From NCBI RefSeq assembly GCF_003075095.1, contig NZ_QCZF01000004.1:1-64000 (forward strand): a stretch of 64,000 bases of DNA, given 5' to 3'. Below the pieces are notes generated by a model. That model had not been told where the DNA came from. It was given only the letters and a program-made list of their open reading frames with translations, and searched no databases. Shown in pieces: positions 1-6,824 of the stretch (its first letter is position 1; each line of letters begins with the position of its first letter). The position numbers were made by a program, and so were the translations under genes. The stretch is from Blastococcus litoris (GTDB lineage: Bacteria > Actinomycetota > Actinomycetes > Mycobacteriales > Geodermatophilaceae).

Positions 1-325
1 GCTGCGCAATCCGTTGTGACCAGTAGCCGACGTCGAGGGGTGACAGGGTCTGGTCAGCTGCCTAACGGCAAGCCGCTCGGGGGCGTCACCGGCGCGCGAC
101 CCCTCGAAACGGATCGGTGCGCCTCTCGGCGGGGCGTTCCGCGCGGGCAGAGGGCGCTGCCGGATGTCACGTCGCTTGCGAGGACCAGTGGCGCGCCGGT
201 TGGGGTGACGTGGGGCCGGTCGGGTCGTCGCCGCCCCGTCACCCCGCTCCACGACGAAATGCCTGGACGCCACCGTCGACGCCGGTGCCTCACAGGAGCA
301 ATAAGGGAGCTCCGCCTCCGGGCGC
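1..325. other. stretch without a supported gene
   Basis: I see no credible gene here. The sequence is GC-rich and carries GGGGTGAC at 37 and 202 and its inverse at 238. Open frames exist on both strands but overlap each other and lack ribosome-binding sites. It is probably the inside of an element that continues to the left. Confidence 0.4.
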
Positions 326-814
326 TCAGGTGAGGTCAGGTGCGCCGCTCCAGCGCGCCCGCCGCCGGTAGGACCGCAGGACGGGCTCCAACGCCCGGCC
401 AAGGACGGACAAGTCCCGGTCGTAGACGTGGCCGTCATCCAATTGACCGGCGAGATCGCCGAGCAATCTCGGCCAGTCCCGGCGGGTCGGCTCGAGGGGG
501 ACACGAACCTCAACCCGCCGCTCCACCACCTGCACCGCCGCCCTGCCGGAGGTCGCCGCGCGGCTCTGCTCCCACGCTCGGTGGCGGCAGGTGGCCGAGC
601 ACCACTTGGGGATCGGACCGCGGCTGCGCGGGGTGATCGGTCCACCGCACCACCCGCAGGCCGTCGCGGCAGTGCGTCGTTCCCGCCCGTCCGCCGCGGG
701 GGCCGCCCGGTCCGTACGAGGGAGTTCTTCCGGGGTGCGACGTTGACGCTCGCGGCGTTGCTGCTCGCGCGCTCGCCGTCGGGCGCGGTACTCAGGGGTG
801 CCGCTGGTTCCCAT
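326..814 (-). CDS. small basic protein with treble-clef-like zinc motif
   Basis: A 162-residue protein of unknown function. The first 45 residues are very rich in Arg, Gln and Glu, as in nucleic-acid-binding tails. Residues about 53-76 hold a four-cysteine motif (CGWCGG, then WCSATCRHRAWE) that looks like a zinc ribbon or treble clef. The C-terminal third is a short helical domain. I chose the internal ATG at 814 because the upstream 21 codons have poor codon bias. Small proteins with this cysteine pattern occur in actinobacterial mobile elements, which fits the island context, but I cannot name a function. It is divergent from the gene at 1081. Confidence 0.55.
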   Translation of the reverse strand: MGTSGTPEYRARRRAREQQRRERQRRTPEELPRTDRAAPAADGRERRTAATACGWCGGPITPRSRGPIPKWCSATCRHRAWEQSRAATSGRAAVQVVERRVEVRVPLEPTRRDWPRLLGDLAGQLDDGHVYDRDLSVLGRALEPVLRSYRRRARWSGAPDLT

Positions 815-977
815 GTCCTCAGTCTGCTGGCGATCCTCCTGTAATCCGTCACCACGAGTTCCCAGCCCGAGATGCAAGACGTGTGTCGCCTCTTGTTCTG
901 GCTGCGCTCCAGTGTCGAGGGCATCGCGTCACGGGTCGCGGCGGACCAAACGTGATGACGATGGTCGCGGTGGGCGG

Positions 978-1003
978 TGTCCCAGAAGGCGGCTTTAGGG
1001 ACA
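978..1003. repeat. TGTCCC palindrome, subtype B (inverted orientation)
   Basis: Imperfect 26 bp palindrome with arms TGTCCC and GGGACA and the core AGAAGGCGGCTTTA. It matches, in reverse orientation, the copies at 13,652 and 9,677. It lies in the intergenic gap upstream of the gene at 1081. Confidence 0.6.
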
Positions 1004-1080
1004 GTGGAAGGGCGACATCGCGGGCGCGGGGTCGACCCTCATCCGGTAGGGGGAAGACAGTCGCGCCCCGGAACAACACG

Positions 1081-1533
1081 ATGTCGAGCGTGAGCAAGAA
1101 CTTCGTCTCAAAGGACACCATCGACGCCCTGGTCACCGCCGCTCTCCACTGGGGCTACACCAAGCCAGGAGAGTTCTGGTTTCGGCCGGTGGCCACGACG
1201 GACGTTCGCAGGATCGGTTGGAATCAGGCCACTCAGGTCGGCGAGATGCTCTGGCGGCAGAACTGGGAGACCACCGAGGGGTGGGTGGAACCGCTCGAGG
1301 TGAAGTGGCCGGGGTATGAATTCGACCGCTACCCCGGGGAGCCGGACCCGGTGGTGATCCTCAAGACGATCAGCTTCTACGAGTATCAAACGGAAACGGA
1401 TCCGGACATCTGGGACGTGAGCGAGGCGGCCGGATTCACCCGCTACCTCCGGCTGGTGGCTGAAAAGCAGCTCCCGGGTTGGGAAGACGCCCCGTGGGGG
1501 ATCGACGACCGCGCAGCATTCACGGCGTCCTAG
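1081..1533 (+). CDS. hypothetical protein, 150 aa
   Basis: A soluble acidic protein of 150 residues rich in Trp and Tyr (for example GYTKPGEFWFRP and WRQNWETTEGW). No signal peptide, membrane segment or catalytic motif is visible. I chose the ATG at 1081 rather than upstream alternatives because coding bias begins there and the preceding frame crosses a dispersed palindrome at 978-1003. The compact aromatic-rich make-up resembles small immunity or phage-encoded proteins, but that is only an impression. A palindromic repeat follows 12 bases after the stop codon. Confidence 0.6.
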   Translation: MSSVSKNFVSKDTIDALVTAALHWGYTKPGEFWFRPVATTDVRRIGWNQATQVGEMLWRQNWETTEGWVEPLEVKWPGYEFDRYPGEPDPVVILKTISFYEYQTETDPDIWDVSEAAGFTRYLRLVAEKQLPGWEDAPWGIDDRAAFTAS

Positions 1534-1544
1534 CTTCAGATCGG

Positions 1545-1570
1545 TGTCACTGAGTGGGCCGCTCAGGGGC
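1545..1570. repeat. TGTCCC palindrome, subtype A
   Basis: 26 bp copy: left arm TGTCACTGA, core GTGGGCCGC, right arm TCAGGGGC. It starts 12 bases after the stop of the 1081 gene. Compare 1984, 2293 and 9714. Confidence 0.6.
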
Positions 1571-1671
1571 GGTGCCCCGGGGCTAACGGAGAGGCCAGCT
1601 ATGCGGGAAAACGCCTCAACAGCTCTGCTCAGATGCGGGGCTCGGGCGAGCCTCTGACGAGGGTAGGTTCC

Positions 1672-1971
1672 GTGCCTGTGGCGAGTCTCCGAGTAGAGCG
1701 TCCTCACGATGGTGGGGGCCTGCTGCGTCGACTTCGCGTCGACGTCAATGGCCAGACGGTGGCTAGCCTCAAGCAGGGAGAGTCTGCGGATATCCCTCTC
1801 GCGTCGGGCACCCACACGGTGACCGGCCGAATGGATTGGACCAGTAGTCCGCCGCTTGCCGTCGACCTGGGAGAGGAAGAGCAGGTACGGGTGGAGGTCG
1901 CTCTACCGTTCTCCGCGCTCTGGAACATGGTTCTGCGTCCGCAAACGGCGCTCACGATCCGTCGCATCTAG
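1672..1971 (+). CDS. small PEGA-like beta-sandwich protein
   Basis: About 99 residues, cytosolic, unknown function. The body (LRVDVNGQTVASLKQGES, then IPLASGTHTV and RMDWTSSPPLAVDL) has the pattern of a small beta-sandwich with a conserved VDVNG turn and a G-x-H-x-V strand, as in PEGA-like domains and a widespread small actinobacterial family. I prefer the GTG at 1672, preceded by GAGGGTAGG, over an ATG at 1633 with no ribosome-binding site. A palindromic repeat begins 13 bases after the stop. Confidence 0.5.
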   Translation: MPVASLRVERPHDGGGLLRRLRVDVNGQTVASLKQGESADIPLASGTHTVTGRMDWTSSPPLAVDLGEEEQVRVEVALPFSALWNMVLRPQTALTIRRI

Positions 1972-1983
1972 CACGGACTCGCC

Positions 1984-2010
1984 TGTCCCATAGTGGGCCG
2001 CTCGGGGGCA
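1984..2010. repeat. TGTCCC palindrome, subtype A
   Basis: 27 bp copy: left arm TGTCCCATA, core GTGGGCCGC, right arm TCGGGGGCA. It starts 13 bases after the stop of the 1672 gene. Confidence 0.6.
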
Positions 2011-2071
2011 CCCGCGTCGCTCTCTCTCCGGGTGGCTAGGGACACTCCGGCCACGCCGGCAGGGGCGCTCC

Positions 2072-2260
2072 TCATCCCCTTCGGGACTGCCGCCGCTCCT
2101 GGTACCAGCGGATAGCGAACACGAGCGTCGCTATCACCATGAAGACGACGATCCACCAGCGGTCGCCCGTCAGGACCGACACGATGAACAGCGCGAGGGT
2201 GACAACGCCCGCGCTGACGGCCATCAGTGCCAGCGTGTCTTTGACCTGCGGATTGGCCAT
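2072..2260 (-). CDS. small two-helix membrane protein, 62 aa
   Basis: A 62-residue protein beginning MANPQVKDTL. It has two hydrophobic segments (about residues 10-30 and 34-51) separated by the short polar turn TGDRWW, and a basic cytoplasmic tail ending RRQSRRG. It is likely a two-pass inner-membrane protein with both ends inside. A longer frame upstream is not believable because it is Pro/Gly/Arg-rich and crosses the palindrome at 2293. No function can be assigned. Confidence 0.5.
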   Translation of the reverse strand: MANPQVKDTLALMAVSAGVVTLALFIVSVLTGDRWWIVVFMVIATLVFAIRWYQERRQSRRG

Positions 2261-3019
2261 GGCTGGGAACGGTAGTCGCGATCTGCCCCCGGTGTCCCTA
2301 GGTGGGCCGCTAAGGGACACGCAGCGCATCCCCGAGCTGCCCCGGCGACTGTTCAGCCGCTGAACAGTCGGTCGGGCCCCGCGGGTCGCTGAGCGGACCC
2401 CGGACCCCACGGCCGCGGCGCCCGGCGGGGTGTCCGTCTCACGCCGGCCACCCGGTAGCGCGGTGGTAGCTGGAGGCAGCGCGGAGGGGCTGAACCGACC
2501 GGGGGAGGGGGTCCCGAGACGTGTTCCCGAGGTGTTCCCCTGCAGGTCAGAGCGTTGGGACCCTCCCCGGAATCCGTGCGGGGGATGGCCCTCCGCTCTC
2601 ACTGCGCGACGCACCCCGCCAAACGGCCCCGGGAGACATGTTCCCGACCCGTTCCCGATGTGCTCCCGGGAACGGGTCGAGTCAGAGATGGAGACGGGGG
2701 TGACGTGTTCCCCACTCACGGACTGGTCCGCGACCCCTGGCCGGCGGATCGTTCCCTCGCCAAGTCGCGGCTGCGCAGGCGTTCCGTTTTCGTCCCTATC
2801 TCCGGGGGAGGACTTGGGTCGTCTCGCTGGTGCGCCTTCGTGCCTTGCTCCCACGGCCAACTGACAGCGGCCAGTCGGGGGCGTGGGGTCAAAAGGTCAG
2901 CGAAGGCAGAGCCTCCGGGCAGTGTCTGCCGGGCGCCGCTCTGCCGATACAGGGTGGTGATGGCCATGTGTCCAGCGGGCCCGGCCTGCGGCTAGTTTGG
3001 TCGTAGGTGTCAGGCATGA
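2261..3019. other. intergenic stretch with repeated TGTTCCC motifs
   Basis: No supported gene. It holds the palindrome at 2293 and, between about 2514 and 2713, several copies of an ACGTGTTCCC/ACATGTTCCC motif (near 2518, 2637 and 2703) with partial copies between them. Open frames exist on both strands but none has a ribosome-binding site or convincing composition. Confidence 0.4.
2293..2319. repeat. TGTCCC palindrome, subtype A, best-conserved copy
   Basis: 27 bp: TGTCCCTAG, core GTGGGCCGC, TAAGGGACA. The arms pair over 8 bp when flanking G/C bases are included (2292-2320). It lies just upstream of the small membrane protein gene. Confidence 0.7.
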
Positions 3020-3035
3020 TCGATCACATGTTCGA
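3020..3035 (+). promoter_or_regulatory. candidate LexA (SOS) box
   Basis: TCGATCACATGTTCGA matches the actinobacterial LexA consensus TCGAAC-N4-GTTCGA at 11 of 12 fixed positions. It ends 16 bases before the preferred GTG start of the dprA-like gene, so a bound repressor would block transcription of the dprA-like/phosphoribosyltransferase pair. Confidence 0.5.
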
Positions 3036-3051
3036 GAGAAGGTGTCGCGGG

Positions 3052-3948
3052 GTGAGTGAGTCAGCTGCACTGGTTGCACTGCTGCAAGCGCGCCCCCAAC
3101 GGCTGACATGGCCGGAGTTGACGGCCAGAGTCGTGGAAGCGGGGTCTGCGTCTGCCGTCTATGACGAGCTGGTGCCCGCTGTCCTCATGCCCGCCCCAGG
3201 GGAGGCCGATCCCCTCGCTGCTGCGGAGGCGCAGGTGCAGGGGTGGGCAGACGAGGGCCTGTCATTCGTGACAGTCCTGGACGATGCCTACCCGGCGAGA
3301 CTCCGGCAGGTGCACCAGGCGCCACCGTTCCTCTTCGCACGCGGTCGCCTGGTGTCCGACGACCCGGCTGTGTCGGTTGTGGGCTCGCGCAAGGCATCCC
3401 CTCAGGGCCTCCACATCGCTGCAGGCGTTGCGACAGCGCTGGCGCAGCGCGGAGTTACCGTGCTGTCCGGGCTGGCGGCTGGAATCGACGCGGCCGCCCA
3501 CCGGGCTGCCTTGGCCGCCGGCGGGCGCACAGTCGCCGTGATCGGCACTGGCATCCGTGGCTACTACCCAGCCGGGAATCGGAATCTTCAGGATCAGATC
3601 GCCCGTGACGGACTAGTGCTGTCGCAGTTCTGGCCAGACGGGCCACCGAGGGCTCAACACTTCCCGATGCGGAACGCCACCATGTCTGGCTACGGCGTGG
3701 CCACCTTGGTCGTGGAGGCAGGGGAGACGAGCGGCGCGCGCATCCAGGCAAGGGTTGCGGTCGAGCACGGACGCCCCGTCATGCTCACTGACCTGGTGGT
3801 GGAGCGAAACCTGTGGGCGCAGGCGCTAGTTGGCCGGCCAGGGGTGCACGTCGTTAAGGGCACGGAGCAGGTGCTGTCCCTTGTGGACGAGTTGCTCGCG
3901 GAGCCGGAGCGTGTGGAGGAGTTTCTGGCCCAGCTGCTGTCAGCGTGA
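3052..3948 (+). CDS. DprA/Smf-like Rossmann protein
   Basis: A 298-residue member of the DprA/Smf (SLOG superfamily) fold. DprA normally binds single-stranded DNA and loads RecA during transformation. Conserved motifs are VGSRKASPQG (about 110), SGLAAGIDAAAH (about 139), GTGIRGYYPAGNR (about 165) and FPMRNATMSG (about 204). No C-terminal winged helix is evident. I prefer the GTG at 3052 because AGAGAAGG lies 9 bases upstream; starts at 3007 or 3028 would overlap the candidate LexA box. Its stop overlaps the next start by four bases, implying coupled expression with a ComF-like phosphoribosyltransferase. The island setting suggests a stress or phage-defence role rather than the housekeeping dprA; that is inference. 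Confidence 0.75.
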   Translation: MSESAALVALLQARPQRLTWPELTARVVEAGSASAVYDELVPAVLMPAPGEADPLAAAEAQVQGWADEGLSFVTVLDDAYPARLRQVHQAPPFLFARGRLVSDDPAVSVVGSRKASPQGLHIAAGVATALAQRGVTVLSGLAAGIDAAAHRAALAAGGRTVAVIGTGIRGYYPAGNRNLQDQIARDGLVLSQFWPDGPPRAQHFPMRNATMSGYGVATLVVEAGETSGARIQARVAVEHGRPVMLTDLVVERNLWAQALVGRPGVHVVKGTEQVLSLVDELLAEPERVEEFLAQLLSA

Positions 3949-4688
3949 CCGGCGCCCAGATTCCCGCTCGGGTCCGGGACATACTCCGGCCGCGGGTGTC
4001 GGGCTACTTCCCGAACATCGTGCATGAGTCCGCGACGTGCCTGACTTGCGCTACGCCGGTCGATGGTTACGCGCGCTGCTACCGCTGCAACTCCGACCGC
4101 GGGCCGCTAACTGCTGACCATGTGGGCTCCTCCGTCTATGCCTGGCCGCGCCACCAGTCGGGTTACGCCATGCATGGCTACAAGGCGCCCCAGCCGCTTG
4201 CCGAGGCTGGCACGGCGGTGTCTCTCCTCCTCGGCGTGGCTTTCGCCTTCCACGCGGACTGTCTGGAGCGCGTGGCAGGACGCTCGGTCGAACAGTGGGC
4301 AACCGTGCCATCGGCCAGCGGCCGCACGGGCGAGCATCCTTTCCACCGCATCGTCGGTCGACTGAAGACAGTGCCCGGGGCAGAGGTGCCAATGCGGTCG
4401 CTCGTTCAGCAGGCGCCGAGGAACGTCGACCCAGCGATTTTCGCCGTTGACGGTGAGGTGCTGGCTGGTGGCCACGTGCTCCTGCTCGACGACACGTGGA
4501 CGACGGGCAGTCGCGCGCAGTCTGCTGCCGGAGCGCTGAAGCTTGCCGGTGCTGGGACTATCTCCGTCTACACCGTGGCGCGATGGTTGGACCCCGCCTA
4601 CAGCACCACGAAGGCCTTCATGCCTCGCCTTGCGCATCCAGACTTCGACCCCAGCCTGTGCCCCTGGACCGGCGGAGCCTGTCCGTAG
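3945..4688 (+). CDS. ComF-like phosphoribosyltransferase with zinc ribbon
   Basis: A 247-residue protein with an N-terminal zinc ribbon (CLTC at 32 and CYRC at 45) and a type I phosphoribosyltransferase core whose PRPP loop is VLLLDDTWTTGSRAQSAA (about 178-195). This is the layout of ComF, the competence protein that acts with DNA-uptake machinery. VPSASGRTGEHPF (about 121-133) is probably part of the active-site pocket. The GTG start overlaps the stop of the dprA-like gene (GTGA). The substrate is unknown. It could make or remove a nucleotide signal bound by the SLOG-fold partner, but nothing in the sequence proves this. Confidence 0.7.
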   Translation: MTGAQIPARVRDILRPRVSGYFPNIVHESATCLTCATPVDGYARCYRCNSDRGPLTADHVGSSVYAWPRHQSGYAMHGYKAPQPLAEAGTAVSLLLGVAFAFHADCLERVAGRSVEQWATVPSASGRTGEHPFHRIVGRLKTVPGAEVPMRSLVQQAPRNVDPAIFAVDGEVLAGGHVLLLDDTWTTGSRAQSAAGALKLAGAGTISVYTVARWLDPAYSTTKAFMPRLAHPDFDPSLCPWTGGACP

Positions 4689-4726
4689 CTTCGTTCGTAG
4701 GTCACCTGTGCGCTAGACCTATCTTT

Positions 4727-4906
4727 CGCCTGCGGGCGCCACTGCCCGACGTCGTCGCGATGCAGACCCGCCAGCCGAACCTGGAGGGCGCCGGGGAGAT
4801 CCCGCTGCGCCGGCTGGTGAAGGAGGCGCTGCGCATGCGGCCCTCGCGGATCGTCGTCGGCGAGGTCCGCCAGCAGGAGTGCCTGGATCTGACGCAGTCG
4901 GCCTGA
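4727..4906 (+). pseudogene. truncated cpaF/tadA pilus ATPase fragment, copy 1
   Basis: About 60 codons matching the middle of a CpaF/TadA-type secretion ATPase: LPDVVAMQTRQPNLEG, then GEIPLRRLVKEALRMRPS and IVVGEVRQQECLDL. The match breaks off before the rest of the ATPase and runs into a stop at 4904. No start or upstream ATPase sequence is present, so it is a non-functional fragment. A second, frameshifted copy with the same left boundary (TTCGCCT) lies at 9752. The repeated fragment is probably a trace of recombination or of a mobile unit. Confidence 0.65.
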
Positions 4907-4917
4907 ACGAATACCGG

Positions 4918-5925
4918 CTACTGCGAGCTCGCTGTGCTCGAAAGGTTGTTGAGCCACTCCAGGAGGCGCTCAGCCGTCAGTAGGCCTTCTCGCGCCTCTT
5001 CGGGAGCCACAGGTACACCGGTATGAACGACCCTGTTCCTCAGGTCGGTCAGTCGTCTAAGGGCCGAGCCCAGCTCCGCGTCGGCGCTCTTCAGCGTTGC
5101 CAGTCCCAGGGCGGCAAGCGGCCTATCGACGAGATCGGGCGCGCTGGACATCCGACTCATCACCAATGCCAAGAGATCCTGCTGCTCAAGTGAAGCCAGT
5201 GAGCGAACAACAATCTTTGCCTTTATCTCACAAGCCATAGCTGACACCAAAACGGCGCGCTGAGCATCAGGGACGTCTGATCCTTGGAGCATGTGCCGCG
5301 CGTCGGCCAGCAATGACTCAGCTACCGGAGGGTCCTCCTGTGCCGTCACCCCTCGGGTGACGGCAAGCCAATCATCTCTCGTAAGGGCCAACTTGGCTGA
5401 ACGCCATTCGACCTCCATTTGAGGGCCAAGACCCATCAATGGCTGGCCTGTGTCAGCGTTCAGAATGCCGGCCCGTCCGTACTGAGCAGGCGGCTCTTCA
5501 CTTAGACCCAGCCACCCCTGACGGCAGCTCACTCGCAACCACCGCAAGAAGTCGTGCCCGGCACGCTGGGCGATTACCAGGCCGGGCGCCGCCAACTCCT
5601 CCATGTGGGCGAAGAAGCTATCGGGTGCATCCGCCGGTTGCCGGTCAGGAACATCCGCGTCGTAGGTGACGGAAACGGAGAACAGTCGAACTGCCACAGC
5701 GAAGTCGGGGCCCGTCGGGTCATTGAAGGTGCGCGCCTGAAAGCACGCGGGGGTGGGTTGCACCTCCGTCGCCCCCGGACTTGGCTGAAAGTCCGTGGAG
5801 CTTTCCGGCAGGGCAATCCGGATGTCCGCATCGTCCCGCCTCAAGCTGAAGGCCGAGCCAAGCAGCTCGGGCAGCACCCACACGTCATGAGACAGATAGC
5901 GAACCTGGACCTCGACCCGTGACAC
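4918..5925 (-). CDS. hypothetical protein with C-terminal HEPN-like domain
   Basis: A 335-residue cytosolic protein with a GTG start. The N-terminal two thirds are mixed alpha/beta and not recognised. The C-terminal 140 residues are helical and contain LRNRVVHTG (R296 to H301), the R-x4-H pattern of HEPN ribonuclease or toxin domains, followed by a helix GLLTAERLLEWLNNL. This layout, a large unknown N-terminal sensor and a C-terminal HEPN, is typical of abortive-infection proteins such as ApeA, but I cannot claim that subfamily. It runs convergent to the cpaF fragment. The conserved motif and even codon use argue for a functional gene. Confidence 0.6.
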   Translation of the reverse strand: MSRVEVQVRYLSHDVWVLPELLGSAFSLRRDDADIRIALPESSTDFQPSPGATEVQPTPACFQARTFNDPTGPDFAVAVRLFSVSVTYDADVPDRQPADAPDSFFAHMEELAAPGLVIAQRAGHDFLRWLRVSCRQGWLGLSEEPPAQYGRAGILNADTGQPLMGLGPQMEVEWRSAKLALTRDDWLAVTRGVTAQEDPPVAESLLADARHMLQGSDVPDAQRAVLVSAMACEIKAKIVVRSLASLEQQDLLALVMSRMSSAPDLVDRPLAALGLATLKSADAELGSALRRLTDLRNRVVHTGVPVAPEEAREGLLTAERLLEWLNNLSSTASSQ

Positions 5926-5946
5926 GAGTCTGAAGCTACAGCGGTC

Positions 5947-6525
5947 CTAGAAGGTGACAGGCTCAGGCAGCCCATCATCTGCGCTGGCCACCGCTTCCAC
6001 GATCTGCGGCTGCTCGCTCACGGTCTTGCCCTTCTGGGCCGCACGGAGGTGCTGTGCAAACACACGCCGGACACGATCGCCGCCGGCGTCCAGTCCCAGC
6101 TCGCGGCGAGTCCCGACCAGCGCCAGTTCGACGGCTTCCACCCCTCGCTCGGTAAGGGCCGCCCGACGCTCACCCCCGTTGCTGCGGACCATCGCATCGG
6201 CCAGCTTCGCCAGGTGGTTGCGTTCGGCCGTGTAGACCGCGAGCAGGCTGGCGTCTTGCGGTCGGTGAGCGATCTGCGCAGCAAGCCAGTCGACGTGCCT
6301 GAGTCCTGTGCAGCTCCTCGGTGAGCGCGTCGATGGGGGAGACGTCGCGCGGACGCCGTAGTAGCGCGCGACCTCCATGATCGACGCCTCCGCGACGACC
6401 TCCGCGGCCTTCCGGCGAACCATCGGTGCGGAGCCGCCGTGAATGCGACAACGAGCGCCACCACGGACGGCTGCGTCCGTGGCGACGGTGGTTGCGGCGG
6501 CCAGCTTGGCGAAGTCGATGGTCAT
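5947..6525 (-). CDS. phage terminase-associated protein, locally frameshifted
   Basis: About 192 residues, beginning MTIDFAKLAAATT after a strong GGAAGAGGAA site. CRIHGGSAPMVRRKAAEVVAEA and the helical AERNHLAKLADAM region resemble a family found beside phage terminases in actinobacterial prophages and elements. Near 6300-6350 the frame is disturbed: a 2-base insertion in a CGCGCG run (about 6348) and a 1-base insertion before the HVDWLAAQ codons together restore the frame, leaving about 20 out-of-frame residues. The expected text DVSPIDALTEELHRTQ is visible in the neighbouring frame. No terminase lies nearby, so this is probably a decaying phage relic. Confidence 0.5.
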   Translation of the reverse strand: MTIDFAKLAAATTVATDAAVRGGARCRIHGGSAPMVRRKAAEVVAEASIMEVARYYGVRATSPPSTRSPRSCTGLRHVDWLAAQIAHRPQDASLLAVYTAERNHLAKLADAMVRSNGGERRAALTERGVEAVELALVGTRRELGLDAGGDRVRRVFAQHLRAAQKGKTVSEQPQIVEAVASADDGLPEPVTF

Positions 6526-6610
6526 GACGGTTCCTCTTCCGGTGCGGTCGAGGGCTGCTTGCTGCGGCAAGGGCCCCGATCGATGCCAACTGCACCGTTG
6601 CGCTCCATAA

Positions 6611-6638
6611 ACAACGATCGGACGTTCTGACAACGATC
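6611..6638. repeat. paired direct repeat ACAACGATC
   Basis: ACAACGATC occurs at 6611-6619 and again at 6630-6638, a 19 bp period, upstream of the terminase-associated gene. The spacing (nearly two helical turns) would suit an operator, but no regulator is identified. Confidence 0.3.
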
Positions 6639-6824
6639 TTGATGTCAATGCTGGTCGCCGGCTGTCGTGCCCGTGGCGCCCATGGTTAGGGATTGGGCTC
6701 GCTGAGCCACGGGGTCGAGCGGCCCTTAGCGTCGTACTCGCTGGGTAGCGTTCGGCACAAAGTCGCAGCTACCGGAGGCTGCGAGGATCGGGGGGGACAC
6801 TTCTTGCCGCTCAACTGGCCTCAG

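Noticed and set aside
2555-2995. A 146-codon plus-strand frame before the dprA-like gene
   Set aside because: It crosses the TGTTCCC repeats, has Cys/Arg/Pro-rich non-protein composition and no start signal.
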